Source: Rhytidiadelphus loreus (lineage: Eukaryota; Streptophyta; Bryopsida; Hypnales; Hylocomiaceae). From it: a DNA stretch of 64,000 nucleotides. The DNA is taken from the NCBI GenBank assembly GCA_947034895.1, contig OX344761.1, positions 83,221,839 through 83,285,838 of the forward strand. Reading direction: 5' to 3'. Position 1 is the first letter of the stretch. Each line of letters begins with the position of its first letter. The notes under the pieces were generated by a model. The model was not told where the DNA came from. It made no database searches and saw only the letters and a list, made by a program, of their open reading frames with translations. Below, piece by piece: positions 23,624 to 37,272 of the stretch. The translations under genes were made by a program, and so were the position numbers.

Positions 23624-26600
23624 ATGGCAAGGATTCGCTCTCCTACTCGGAAGAACTACATTGAGAGTTCGCAATATCAGAAAGATCACGGGGCCAGTGC
23701 TCACTCTAAGAGGGTCAGTTACGTAGCCATGGCTGCTGTGATTTGGTTGGCCCCTGTCGTCGTCGTATGCCTGTAAGTTTATCATACACATTTGAACCTT
23801 CTTGTTGTTCCGATTTTCAACATTATTCCTAGTCTCTTTCAATGATTTACCCCTGAAGGACCAAGAGTCCCATATTGCGCATCATGTTTTTTTAGCAGTT
23901 CTGAGTAGGTCATTTGAAGACTGTTTGTTTCCTTCAATTTTGTTGATTTTTGACCAGCACGTGTGCAGTGTCCTACCTTGATTCCAGTGGTATAAAATTT
24001 GTCTCTATCTGAACTATTGATTTATCAGAAAATGATTAATTAAATGGGTCATTTTCAGACCTTGTTTCTTCAGGGGTTAAGCTAATAGAATCATTTAGAC
24101 TGATTCATTGTATTTAATAAACCTAGATATTGGAGACCTAAAGACGTATGTGGCAAGCAGGTGGCACACAATAGTGAACCTGGACGGATCTGGTTTGAAC
24201 ATGTGGAAGTTTTGGAAGGCTACCAGCTTTGATGGAGTTCGTAAAATTTGGCCCATGCCCAGTTTTTATGCCTGCAAGCTTATCTTTACTTTTGCAGCTT
24301 TTGAGGCCCTGCTGCAAATCTATGTCCCGGGGGAGAGACACATCGGCATTGTGTCTCCTACAGGAAACCGTCCAGTTTACAAGGTGCGCTCTAACACTTT
24401 TTAATCTTGTTCGTCCTGGGTCAGCAATTATACTGTTATTAGCTTTTTTCGGCAAGTACTTGGACTCACTCTTAGTGTGGTCTGGCTTGCAGAAAAATGG
24501 GTTTTCATGCTGCTTAATAACTCTTTTTGTATTCTACTTTGCCTACAAGTAAGTCTCAACACTTACTGGACAGAGATTTTCTTTTGGATCTTGATAAAGT
24601 CTTGAGGAAGTACACAGCAAAGAGGGTTCTCAATTAAGAGGGTCTTTAGTAAAATTAGAATGTTTTGGAGGCCTCTGAATGATCACTATGACCACCGGGA
24701 AGCCTCCTCATAAATTATGGAGGGGATTCTCCTTCTGATGAGGTCTAAAAGTTCCTGAAACAATCTAATCTTACTGAATACCCCATTATTAGTTACCCTC
24801 AGAGTAGTAGTTGGGACGTATCTGCTCATTCATTATTTTGCATTATACGAGTATCTTTTTTGGATGCGAACTGTTCAGTTGTGATGATTCTTTGATATTG
24901 CGAACGTGTTTTCTTGAGCATGCCGCGCTTGAGAGATGATGTGTTGGCAACTCCAATTTTCATTTCTGGTCTACGAGTAGAGGTCCCTTTGCTATTTCTT
25001 GAACTGTGAAATTAAGTATTCTATGAACAGGGAAAAGTATTTCGCTCCTGCTGGAGTGTATGATCACCTTGGTGAGATATATTCAGCGCTTATTATCATC
25101 GCCCTTGTCACCTGTAACTTGATCTTTCTAAAAGTAAGTTTACTCTTTTTTTGTTGGTCAGGTGCCATTGTGCTGTCGGGCTAACCCTTAAATGAACCTA
25201 CTGGTGAAATGGCGTAGTGCATATTTTGTTGCAGCTTGACAGATTTGTTCCTGGATTCGTTCTTTATTAACGCAGAATAAAATAGGAGGTTGTATTTTTT
25301 TCTATTCATGATGCCTGCTTCTACGAGAGCTCTGTATGTATTTGCTGATTAATTTAAGTATCTTTCAATATAGTGGTATAATTTTTGTTAGGTGGTCTGA
25401 TCATCACGTTTCGCTTGCATTACAGGGTTACACCTATCCCTCATCGACGGACTGGGGTTCAACTGGAAACGTTCTTGTCGACTTCTACTGGGTATTAAAT
25501 TGATCTATTTCATAATTTAAGTGATGATTTTGTTCTTCGTTTCTATGTTCTGAGAAGCTACGTTGCTAAACAGCCTTGGAATCGATGATTAGTGAGCCAA
25601 GAAAAATAATCTAGATTTCGTTGTGCACAATCTTGAGCTAATGTTGTGCTTGCAAAGGCGGGTGCAAGATGTTTTCCATAGAATGTTATGTTAAGCAAAG
25701 CTGCACCTTGAGCTTTATCCTGGATTTTGAACTGACTACATGTTGCTAATTAACCTTATTGCGATGTGATCTGACTGTAACAGGGCCTGGAGTTGTATCC
25801 TAGACTGGGGAAAGACTTCGATTTGAAACTTTTCTTCAACAGTCGATTTGGCATGATGGGGTGGTGCTGTTTGGTTATCTGCTTCCTTATCAAACAGGTC
25901 ATCCCCACACCAGAACAACATGTGCAGCGTCAAGAAATGGTCAAGTCGGATTGTATTCATAAGTCTTGCATCAAATGTATCAACTTTTCAAATTTAAGTC
26001 TGACACCGCAATACTATTCGAACCAGAAGCATTTGTAATAGGTGTTAGTGCAAAATATTTCCAACAGGTTTAGATTGTGGAAAGACCTTAATGGAGCCCT
26101 TTGTTTTTTCCATCAGAACTTAGTAAGAGGTTTTCATTTCCTATATATATACATCTGCCGTGTGCCATCATGACAATGCCTCATATGCCTTGTGTGCAGT
26201 GGGAACTAAAGGGAAGAATTTCGGAATCATTGGCTGTATGTGCTCTATTGCAGCTGGTGTACCTTCTCAAATTTTTCTGGTGGGAGGGGGGTTACTTGAA
26301 TACCCTGAATATGATGCATGACCGAGGTAAGCGCTTCTTCTATTGTGACCTGTTCCATAGCAACAAATTGATTGATGATTTGAGCCGTTAGAGTGAATTA
26401 AAGAATTTTCATGTCTGTGACCGAGGCCCCACTCACACTAACCAAGTAGCAACTTTAGCTAACTGGAATTAGTTAATAAATGCTTGTACTATTAGAGTTG
26501 TGTTCGCACTTTGCTGGTAGGATTGGTGTTAGCAAATTGAATCGAATCCAAAGGTGTATCCTGAATTCATTCCTACTACCCTTGCTAACAACAATTTTAA

Positions 26601-29600
26601 CATCACGTTTGAACACTCATAATTGGTGCTCACTCACACTAACTTGCAATAAATTTACATTCTTTTCCGCCAGTTAGCTGAACTCCCCAATTATTTACCT
26701 TGCAATTGTCCACCGGTAGTTTGAAGTGCAAAATTTGGGGCACCAACCAAGCAGCAGCAGTTAGCTAACTGGAAAGCGTAACTCCCCATTATTTACCTTG
26801 CAAGTGCGAGCAAACAATAGGTTAGTTAACGTTCAACTAACAAATGGACCAACTAGCAAATTGGCACTACTTGGTTGGTGGGGTGGGGGTTTAGAAGCGT
26901 GGAACTCTGGCTCAGAGAGGATCTTGAAATGCCATTTTCTGTTGATAAATGAACTTGGTGATGATATCATTAAGAGTGATAGATGGGCATGGATATGTTT
27001 GTTGTGCTGAGGGTTTTAGTACAGTGTCAATGTCGTAGGGTACATGGAACCAATTTCTGGACATGAACAATGCTGGAGAATCCATGAGCTAGCAGGATTA
27101 TAATGAAAGGAAGGTTTGTGCTTGTGCTTGTCCTGTGCAGCTGGGTACTACACCATTTGGGGCTCTATGGTTTGGATACCAGCTGTATATTCGTCACCTG
27201 GTCTTTATCTCGTCAGTCATCCAGTGCAACTTGGCAGATTTGTACAAACTCTTGACCTTCTCTTTCTCCTTTCCTTGCTCTGGTAGATATGCAGAACATT
27301 CTTTAGCTGCTGTAAGAACTCACCCTTCCCCACTATAGATGGCACCCAGAATGAGACTAAAAAGTTTGACACTCAATCTGACCTACTCTGGCATAATGAC
27401 GCTTTGATGTTGAGACTCTTGCTGGCACTATAGGTGAATGCCCCTCCAATGCAAATTCAAATTAGCTTTTGTCAGTAGCACGTGTTGTCTGTTACACTCT
27501 ATTGTGCATTTGATTTGAATTTTATATCGTGGGATGCTGAATACTTTTTGCATGGTTTTGATTGTTTGCCCATATGTTGGCTTTCGCTACAGATTGCTCC
27601 ATATATCTTGTTGGGTGGCTTACTCTGCATATATACGCAATATAATATTGACCACCAGCGTCAAGAGTTCCGTGAAACGCACGGGAAGGCAAAGGTGTGG
27701 GGCATATTTGCCACCAAGGTATGAGTCATCAACGTACTCTTTGAAGTAATGAAACGTATATAGCACAATACCAGTATTAGATAAAAGAAGACAGGTCACT
27801 CTTCTTTTAAGATTAGTAGTGTAAACAAAATGTGCATCAGTCTATTGTAGATCTATGATTGATGCTCGAAAATCATAAATTTGTTGCTGTTTAAGTGTTG
27901 ATTAACAATGGACATAGTGTGCAGATTCAAGCCCACTACGTAACTGAGAAGGGAGAGCACAAGCAGACTATATTGCTTGCTTCTGGCTGGTATATATTTT
28001 CCATTTCTTCTGCCCTACTTTTAGAACTGACTCGCTTTTTGCTAGTAGAAAGTCCACCCTCAAAAATGTTTTCTAAAAAACCTAGCGACATTCCAATTAG
28101 CAGGGTTTAACTTGGCTCGGATTTCTAGAATACCTCTATTTGCATTTTGGCGCCCCCACACCTGTACCTAGTCGAAGAATGACAAAGTTGTATAAGAACA
28201 TTCTTTTCATTATTTTATTCAGTGCATGTATGGGTACTAGGGAAGTGTTTCTGTACCTTGGGGTCTGCAAAACTGAATATGGATTCAGATTTGGTAAGTT
28301 CAGTACAATGATTGGTCCGTGGACCTTTCTATGTCACACTCCCCTCTGTCATCCATGGCATGCGTGTGGGGTGCGCCTATTTTTCTCTTCCAAGGGGGAG
28401 AGCTTTATGTGTAAGTGTGTCATATTTTTCATGACAGAGTGGAAGTCGCTTGCAAGAGTAATAACCAAACAATAATAATCATATAGTAGTAGTAGATTGA
28501 TTTTGAAACCACACTCTCAACGTTCAGATTCCCCTTCAGCAGCATCTTCTTCTTCTTCTTGTGTTCCCTTCCACAGTGAATAAAAAGCATGCGAGTGAAA
28601 GTCAGGTGAAGAGGAAGTCAAGTGCCAGAGTTTTTCTCCTTGCAAGCCTTGCATTTTTTGATTCTCACAGAGACTGAGGCACTTGATGCTTGATGTTCCT
28701 CTCCTTTGCAGGTGGGGCCTCGCACGACACATCCACTATGCCTTTGAGATTGGGGCATACTTCTTTTGGAGCGTGCCGGCACTGTTTACCCATGTATTTC
28801 ACCTTCATTTCATTTCTTAGCAGCCTTGCTTGCTTGCCACCATCTGTTGCTGCCATTTTTGTCTATGGCTCTCATCTCGTGCGCTTTAAGTTCTTATCAC
28901 TTCTGTTCACGCGTATGGGTCACGTCTGGGTCACGTGCTTCCCATGCTTGCCAACGTTGGGACGGAAAGCTCTGCTAGTTAAGGCAGGGAAGGGATGATC
29001 GGGTTCATTACTGCTCCGGGAGATTACGTGGAGGTGCTTTTCTGTGCGTGCTGTTACTGATTACCTTGTGACATATTTTGTTTGGAAAACAGTCTGCTGA
29101 CTTTGGATCAAAGTGGAGTTACTACATGAGGGGAAGTTTGAGTAGGAAAATCAAGCTAGTGCTACAAAGGAGAGAAAGTCTCTTGTATAATTTCTGTAGT
29201 TACTTGTTTCATTTTGGGTTGCTAGGGCCTTCTTATTTGTATCGGAAACTTCATAGGGGTGCTACAAGTGCAAATAGGAATTGCACTTTCATGTGGACCC
29301 GGTGGGTAGGGAGGGATATAATAAGAATTCTACATGTATTAAATTCTTTCAAGATTGACCAATCTCCACCAAAGGGGTTGTCCACCGATATCGGTGAAAC
29401 ATGGAGTTCACCTTTTCTGCTTGCCCACCTCAACTGGACAATCAACTGAGCCTATTTTGTCTTATTACTTAGATTAGGCGTAGAGTTATCTACCATGCTC
29501 ATATATATAAGCTAGCCCTTAGTGTTGGAGGGTGGTTCTATATTTGTCAAGAAAAAGATTTGATACTAGTAATTGTTTTTTTATTCAATAGTGGATATTA

Positions 29601-32507
29601 GCAACCCCACTTCAAGGAGGTGTTTTTGGGTTGTTGGTTAGTGGACATCAAGATCATATGCTAGTTTGTGTTTTTTGAATTTTGGTCTTCAAAATTCTTT
29701 CTAAATTATATCTATATTTGAGAAGGGTCGATACTTTTTGAAAAAATGTGTCTTTACAAATTCCACCTCGATGGGCAAGATCTTGAGTATCTTCTTGGGT
29801 TTGGACATTGTTCTATTCTCTCTCCCTTTTCCTTCATCTTTTTCCTTGTGTAGCTTGAAAATTGATATTTTTAGAGGTGACAAAGCTTCACCCTTTACTT
29901 TTCTCCGCAATGCGTGTCAAAATTGGAAGTTGAAAAAACTACAGGAACATCAGGTCTTGATGCTCACTATTGAGAAGATGTGGCCTTATCTTCCCCTATA
30001 TAGAGTCTCTTTTTCATCTTCATTTGATGTACTCAAGTCCTCTACCAGACCATTTTCTTTTCTCCAATTCCCACTCTATTGGAAATTGAAAGATTTCCAT
30101 AGGCTCTCCAAAAAATGGTTGATAAGATAGGAGCCCCTACTTGGGCCACAATTCAAAAAAGCCACCCTAGTTGTACCACTATATATCAGTAGTTTACATT
30201 CAAAACATCCAAAATGTACTCTATTGATAAAGTGTGGCCATGAAGTGACACAAATAGTAACATGACACAAATAGGATCTCACCTGCATTACATAAAATAG
30301 GTTGAACAACCTTAACTTTTAACACATAGAATTCAACTTGGCCTCTCTGTTGAAACTTAGTTGATGAATTTCCTTGGATCAAGTGCATTCTGTGGGGGAG
30401 TCAGAGTTAAGTCTGTCATGATAGGTCTCTTTTTTTACGCTTTTAATTTTCAATTCATTTTCAGGCCTTTAGTTTTTTTAAGCTTTATTTTTATCTTCAA
30501 TTCATTTTTGGGACTTTATTTTTTTTATTTTAAAGTTTTTTTAAGATGAAAAAGGTGCATTTTGTGAGTCATGAGCTTGTTGAGTTGGTGACTTCTGCAT
30601 CAGTTAGCAATGTGATATTCTTCTGATTTGTGCTGATAAATGTTAACTTAACTGATGCAGGCCATGCCGTACTTCTCCTTGTTCTTTCTGACCCTTCTTC
30701 TCATTGACCGGGTGGAGCGTGATGATAAGAGATGCAAAGCAAAGTAAGTGATACCACATCCACAACTCCCAATGATAAGCTTATAACATTCATGTATGTA
30801 AGGCCGCCGAGGACAACCAAAGAGCCGGATGTCCGATGCATGGATGAATGAATGACTTTTTAGACGGGGTTTTCTTTTTTAAGAAACGAGGAAAAAATGT
30901 CGCACATATTTATCGAGTCAATGGATAATTGCATGGCGGACAACCGAGGTGATAGGCTTGTCATTTCAAGGAGTAGGATGTAAGCTATGCTTAGGAGTGT
31001 CGATTTGAAAGTGTGTCGGAACAAATATAAGATAATAAGTAGATCATCATTACACCATGTTCAATTGATTAGAACATTGAAAGTATGGCATGGGTTTTTG
31101 AAGAATCTACCAATTGAATTTTGACTTCTTATAGCTTTCATATGTATATAATACGTAGACACCGCTTTTGGAGTGTACCTCATCTTAAGGCTCTTTTGTA
31201 CTTAAGGATCAAGCTAAAAAAATTACGGGCACTCTCATTGGCCAAAAGGAAGGTTGACCTATAAGAATGTTCACATTTGTTGATTTCTTTAGCTTGGCCT
31301 CGAGTGGGAAATGAGCCTTGATTGCAATTCACCTATCTTTGATTAAAAATCGAACCTCATTGGCACACAATCATAACTCTCTTTGTAAATTTGCTTGGTT
31401 ATAGCTCATTTCAATGTTCGGGAAGAACCGCAAGTTAGTTCATTGTTATCCAATAGAATCAAGAAAAAAGAAAAGTTGAAATTCGAAAACAATCATCAGA
31501 AAATATTTTGTGAAAAATCTATAAAATTTCTATTTAGAGTAAAAAAAGACAAGTAGACACAATATAGGAATGGTTCAATATAGGAATGAAAGAAATGGTA
31601 GCCAGTAAAACTAAAAAAGAAATCCCAAATGTTGACTCATCCTACCTTTTGAAGCTACATTCTCACTTGATGTTAAGAGTGGTGTTAACTTAAGGTAAGT
31701 GAGCCCATTGAAAAGGAACCCACCACATGCAATGTTACACTACTAATGGTGTACATTCCAATTTTTGAAATGTGCACCACCAGAATAATTTTGCATGTAA
31801 TGGGCTCCCCTCCCATTTTGCTTGTTACAGAAGACTCTTTTGAACTCTCTGGGCTGATTCCAAATACACCTTCAAACTAGATTCACTTTACTAACACCAC
31901 TTGTAACACCAAGTGTGAACGAGCCGACAACCCCAAAGGTACCTTATCAACAAGTTACAAATTCTGAAAGCCACTACGGAAGCAACTAGTGAGTCGTTTG
32001 CAATCACTTGGGGGGAGGAATATCTCTCGGGAGGAAATCTGTGGGAAGATTGTAGAATGTCTGGAAGCCTAGAATAAAAGAAAAGGGCATCTTCTAAGCA
32101 TCAGGGGCTTGAATGTTCTCTTGTTAGCAATTCTTTTCCATTTGAAAAATGTCCAGATTTGATCTTTTTACACATTCAATTCCCTAAGATACGTAAGCTT
32201 AGATAGCGAGAAGGAAAAAAAAAAGATTCTAATTCCCCTCGAGAAACGTGAGCCCCAAATTAAAAAATTAAAATTAAAAAATTAGAAAGAAAAAAAAAAG
32301 CTACCAATTTTTTAATTCTTTGAATGATTCAATCGATGTCTACTTATGGGTTTATTTCAAATGTCAAACTAATGTAACTTGTCTTCAATAGAAGCTGAAT
32401 TAATTTCACATAATGTATGTGTGTTTGTATGACTGTGCAGGTACATGAAATTCTGGGACCAATATAAGAAAAAGGTGCCAAATAAGATTGTTCCTTTGAT
32501 TTATTGA
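23624..32507 (+). CDS. DWF5: Sterol delta-7 reductase (7-dehydrocholesterol reductase)
   Basis: This ER multi-pass enzyme reduces the delta-7 double bond with NADPH late in plant sterol and brassinosteroid synthesis. Exons: 23624-23772, 24161-24383, 24493-24548, 25031-25133, 25426-25491, 25784-25897, 26200-26326, 27141-27241, 27593-27718, 27925-27989, 28712-28793, 30661-30743, 32441-32507. All are GT-AG and phases fit, giving 453 residues (Arabidopsis 432). Family blocks in order are KIWPMPSFYACKLIF, SPTGNRPVYK, GVYDHLGEIYSALI, NVLVDFYWGLELYPRLGKDF, FFNSRFGMMGW, FFWWEGGYLNTLNMMHDRAG, WIPAVYSSPGLYLV, HQRQEFRETHGKAKVWG and GWWGLARHIHYAFEI (the ERG4/ERG24 signature region). The end is RDDKRCKAKYMKFWDQY and PLIY. 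The N terminus is about 20 residues longer than in Arabidopsis. Introns 11 and 12 (1.87 and 1.70 kb) are far longer than the rest. Confidence 0.95.
26429..26890. repeat. Transposon-like inverted and direct repeats in DWF5 intron 7
   Basis: The left words ccactcacactaaccaagtag and ttagctaactgg have loose inverted partners near 26820-26885 (ctacttggttggtgg; gttagttaac). Inside, cagttagct..aactcccc and ttatttaccttgcaa occur twice in direct order (about 26673 and 26760). This looks like a decayed DNA-transposon relic. The boundaries are approximate. Confidence 0.45.
31690..31828. mobile_element. Foldback mini-element, family copy 1 (DWF5 intron 12)
   Basis: The element is palindromic around a small loop: gcaatgttacactactaatg and gtgtacattcca pair with tgaaatgtgcaccacca and aattttgcatgtaatgggct. 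It shares the core words (gtgtacatt, gtgcac, aattttgcatgt, gatgggct/aatgggct) with the copies at 33037 and 34942. Confidence 0.65.
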
Positions 32508-33036
32508 TTTCTTTTTCTTCTTTGAATTTTGTCTCTTTTTCTTTTTTTCCTTTTGTTTCCCATGTACTGTTCAATCAGCATGTGGTTGTTGGAATTGAAG
32601 TTCCATTAGTTCCTCCATGGAGATTTATTTTATTTTATTTTAATTAATGGGGGTGTATTCACATTAATTTTTGACACAAATGGGTGTATTTCAATTAAAA
32701 CCAAGTGGCAAAAACACCACATTGGATAAACCCAGAGCAGACCAAAAAAAAACTGCTCGATGGAAACGGGTAAGAGTAATTTCAACTCTATACTATTAAC
32801 CAATTCTAGCAAGGTCCTTGTGATTTGCCTCTCATGATAATAGTAATAGGGACCTTGAATGTGAGTAAAGCAATCTTGTTGAAATTGTGCTCTTTTAAGA
32901 ATATTTGATCCTCCAAAGATCAAAGGAAAACATGGAACTATGGTATGAGAGGCTTTGTCCGTGTAAATTATTGTGTATATTATATGTAGTATTGGTTTGC
33001 TTTTTGAGTACTCAAACTTCCTCACATTCACTGTAG

Positions 33037-33153
33037 ATAAGGCAAAATAGAAGGGAGCCCATCACAAGCAAAATTATTCTAATGGTGCACATTTCAGAAC
33101 TGGAATGTACACCATTAGTATAATTTTGCATGTGATGGGCTTACTTGCCTTAT
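33037..33153. mobile_element. Foldback mini-element, family copy 2 (just 3' of DWF5)
   Basis: The 117-bp palindrome begins ataaggcaaaatagaagg and ends cttacttgccttat. The arms pair through agcccatcacaagcaaaatt with aattttgcatgtgatgggct, and taatggtgcacattt with aatgtacaccatta. It lies within about 550 bp of the DWF5 stop, so it may fall in or near the 3' transcript end. Confidence 0.75.
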
Positions 33154-33896
33154 AGTTTTTGTCCATAGAAGGTTTCTTCTCCTTTTTTCTAAAGCCAAAA
33201 ATCTTTGGGTTATAGAATGTTACAGACTAGCTTTGACCTTGTTCATGGCCTATTGTTTGGTAATTGAATGTATGTAATTAATTACATGTCATTTTTGCAA
33301 TGATTGAATTATGACTTTCAAATATACTTTTTTATTTTATGAATAATCTATTCGTAATAATTGTTGTGTACTTCCATTGCAAAATAATTAGACAAGTTTG
33401 CCCTCCTTTGACATGCGTGGTTATAATTCGGAGGATTGCATTTGCATAGGTAGAATATGAAGTATCTACTCGTATGAACCACATAATGTAATTGTATCTT
33501 AAAAGGGTTTGAATAAGCCTTTCAACTTGATTCTTATTATTTAAAAAAATATTACTGTTGAGATGAAGAGGGATTTTTTTTAAATTATCATGTGTGATTT
33601 AAGACATTTTAATATGAATAAACTATGAATTTTCATAGTGTTGAATACATGTGCATCTAAAATTGACCCTTAGCTCTCATGTGTAAAAGTTGAAAATTTT
33701 AGGCAAGAGTATGTAGGGATTGGTTTTGCATCATCTTAGTGAAAATTTTGATCAGTAACTTCAAGGTTGCTTATATACATCTTATGTTCAAAAGCTATCA
33801 ATAGATTCTTAGATTTTAATTATCCATTATTATATGGCCAATTTAAGCTATCCAATTCCTTAATATGTTCAACCTCTAAAGGTTTTTGACTATGTT

Positions 33897-34806
33897 TTAA
33901 CCATAAATGCTTCAAAACTGCCATCTCTAGTACAAGTACCAAATTTTAGAAATAAAACATATTTGGACACATGTACCCATAGGATCTTGTATTATGCTGA
34001 CTTGAGAAGATGTGGAAAAATTTTCAGAAATTTTCACCTTATAGATTGCAAAATATTAGCATTTGAAGTGACAAAAATCTTTTTTTGAGCCTTGCAAAAA
34101 ACCATGCAGTTGCACTTCATAAGGCCACATTGGTATGAAAAAAATTCCAAAATGATAGTGCTTCTTTGGATTCATTCTTGAAGGCAAGTTGGCTACATGC
34201 TTGAAAACTTTCAAATCATTTGGAATTGTATAACATACAAGAAAAAAATAGTAAGTAGAAAGAAATAGATAATGATTCAAAATACTAAATTGTTGAGAAT
34301 TTAGTAAAATCCCAATCCTAGTGGTTTCAATGTTATAATAAACAATCTACATCGTATGGTTTATTTTTTTCAAAAAAGATTGAAAATTGAGTTAAATAAT
34401 GGACTTCAAAGTATATTTTAGAATAGAGAATCTATAATTGCCCATAAACTAAAACTCCTCATAACTTTCATCTCATTAATCAAAATGGAATGATTAAAAG
34501 CTTTTCACGTACATATAAATCTAGAAAACCAATTTCAAAATTTAATTTCTCAAGAAAGTGTTATTTAAAAAAAAATTGAGTTGCTTAAACTTCCAATTGA
34601 ACACTAAAAATTACATATTATACAATAACTTTTTAACCATGTAGTCAAAAGTTATGAAAATTATTGGGCCTTAAAAGCTACTCCTTAAGCACATGTTGTG
34701 TGAAAATTTAAAGGAAAAAAATAAAAATTTCATTTGTAGTGAATTGCCTAAAATCACTATGTTGCCAAAAAATGCAGTTTGGTTCTTTAGGGGCTAAAGG
34801 GGTTAA
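33897..34806. mobile_element. TTAA-bounded element C
   Basis: The left boundary is TTAA then CCATAAATGCTTC. The right boundary is ggttctttaggggctaaagg, gg and TTAA. In reverse complement the right end gives CCCCTTTAGCCCCTAAAGAA, so the terminal word is duplicated. The interior is 902 bp, close to the other copies, AT-rich and non-coding. Internal words such as tgtggaaaaat, agcatttgaagtgacaaaaa and cataactttcatctcatta recur in other copies of the family. Confidence 0.6.
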
Positions 34807-34941
34807 AGTTACTTGTCATTGTAAATTCAATTGGTTATTTTTCAAAGAGACCCTCAAGATTTGAAAGGCCATTTGATTCAAAAGAAAAATTAAGTGATGC
34901 TTGACTATATAGCCCCAAGATTCACCATTTATAACTGAGTT

Positions 34942-35101
34942 ATGGTAAGTGAATCCATTATTGGGTCAAATGGGAGCAAGTCATTGTGGGCAAAATTATA
35001 TCAATGGTGTACATTTCAAAACTTGAATGCACACCACTGATATAATTTTGCCAACAATGGACTTGCTCCCAATTGGCCAATAATGGGCTCATTTATCTTA
35101 T
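34942..35101. mobile_element. Foldback mini-element, family copy 3
   Basis: The 160-bp palindrome starts atggtaagtgaatccattat and ends ataatgggctcatttatctt + at. Inner pairs are gagcaagtc/gacttgctc (one mismatch), gcaaaattatatcaatggtg and the inverted caccactgatataattttgc. The loop is about 13 bp. It lies directly after TTAA element C. Confidence 0.75.
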
Positions 35102-35453
35102 GTAAAGTAAGCTCTTAACCCTCATAAGAACATATATGCAATACTATATTTGACTTTTAGAATTCAAAGTATGTACTAAAATATGGTAGAACATGCACTA
35201 TTGGATTTACAATTCTACAATTATCATATCTCATATTTATGTCATTTTAGCATCTACATATGTTTTATCATGCTCAAATACAACATTGTGTGAGTAAAAG
35301 ATATGGTCAATTTGCAAATTTTAAGAGGTGTAGGAAGTGCAATATTGATCCAAATAAGGAGTGTCGTGTGTCTTTGGATCCAACTCAACATGAATACAAA
35401 CTTTTGTCACTGCAATAAACTTCAATTTTTGCACCTTTTATATCAAATATACA

Positions 35454-35454
35454 G

Positions 35455-35543
<89 letters not shown>
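35454..35543. repeat. Poly-A tract followed by (TA)n microsatellite
   Basis: About 30 consecutive A are followed by about 29 TA units ending at 35543. Such a tract can extrude as a cruciform and is likely length-variable. Confidence 0.95.
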
Positions 35544-35545
<2 letters not shown>

Positions 35546-37272
35546 CATTCCAAATTGTGTTTTTCTAACCTTTAAAGGGTTAAGTCTTCTCTATTTGACC
35601 ACATTCTTGCATTTAGAGTTTGTTGCACATAAGCCTTCTATTGATTGCTAAAACTAAAGTTTGGCTAATTTTTGTACATAGAAGTCCACTTTAAGTCTCA
35701 AGTAGCCACAAACTTTGTCTTATGGCAAGGTTTCCACACCCTAAATTTTAGTACAAAGTTTAGAACAAACAAATTTTAAACCTAGTTTAAAGTGACGAAG
35801 ACAAAAGTTTTTTGGTGATGATTTTAAGTAAGAGTGTTTACATAGAAACAAGGAACGTTCCTATTCCTTTGGTTAGTGAATAATTGTATGGCTAATGACC
35901 ATGGTGATAAGCTTGTTGTGGCAACATTAAGAACTAATGCTTGATTTTAAAAGAATAAGACTAATTAAAGGTGTGATACCTCAAAATAAAGCTAATTGTT
36001 TTAAGAAAATGATTGTGTGAGGCATAATTTTTTAGTGACATTTAGACTAATGGTGACTAAACTTAGATGAAATCCAAGAATGGAGTTGAAAATTATATGC
36101 CTACTAAAGTCAAATCAGGTCAAAGTTCAATTGGTAAATTTTTAAATGCATACCTTATTTTCAAGGTCTTTGGATTGGTCATTGTCCAACTAGCATCTAT
36201 TTATTATTTAGAGTTATTTAGGTTCACTTTGAAAAATTGCTCAATTTCTTACAATCTTACAATTGAAAATGATGTCATCACCTATAATTTGTTCACATCA
36301 CTTTTTCATACCGATACTTTAGCATGCTCAAGCTAAAAAAATGTTTAATCAAATTTGGTGTAAGGATCGATTTATTTACAATATAACTATTTACAATCAA
36401 ATTAGTACACTTAGAATGATGCAATTATAAACTCCAAATACTACCTTGCTTAAGACTATACTTGATGAATAAATAAAAAGTTTATAAAATGTAGTGTTAA
36501 ATTAGTAATGTCTTGCAAAAAGTATTGACCAATAGATAATGATTACCGTCAATATTTATGCAAGTTTTAGTTTTAGTGTCTAATGCTCCAACAATTAAAA
36601 GATAAGGTTGTTTTCCTTTCATCCAAATTTCTGATTTTGTTATTTGTTATTTATTTTGAATAACTTGGTGCTAGTCATATTATAAATTCACTTTTAGAGT
36701 GACAACATTTCATGCAATACTTACTACATTATAATTTTGTTTATAAAGTCTTGTTAGTAGAACAACTTCAAAGAGATCCTTTGTTATTTGTTAGGGTCAT
36801 ATTTGACACATCAAATACTCTAAAAAATTAATTAAATATTTGGCATAGCCATTGGATTCATTGTTCAAAGAACAAATAAATTAGTTTATAGGTCAAATTT
36901 TGATACCAACTAGTGAAACTAGAATTTTTTTTCCATATGGAAAGGTCATAATTGACATGTTGAAACCTTTAGAAAATATTCTCCAATATCCAACAAAGTC
37001 ATGGGGCATAATGTTGAAAGGACAAATGTATAAGAAACAAAGTTTAAATCTTATTATCAACCAATGAGAGAAAAAAAATAGTATTTACTACTAATACATG
37101 TTTGTCAAATGAACTCACTAAAGCCACAATTACCATAATATTGTAAACTTTCAAAGAATATTCTAATATATCTAGCCAAGCGATGGGACAAAATATTTAA
37201 GGAAAAAATTTGTAAGTGTTACACGTGAAAATGATAAGTAATGCTAACTACCTACATCAAAATACTTCTAAA

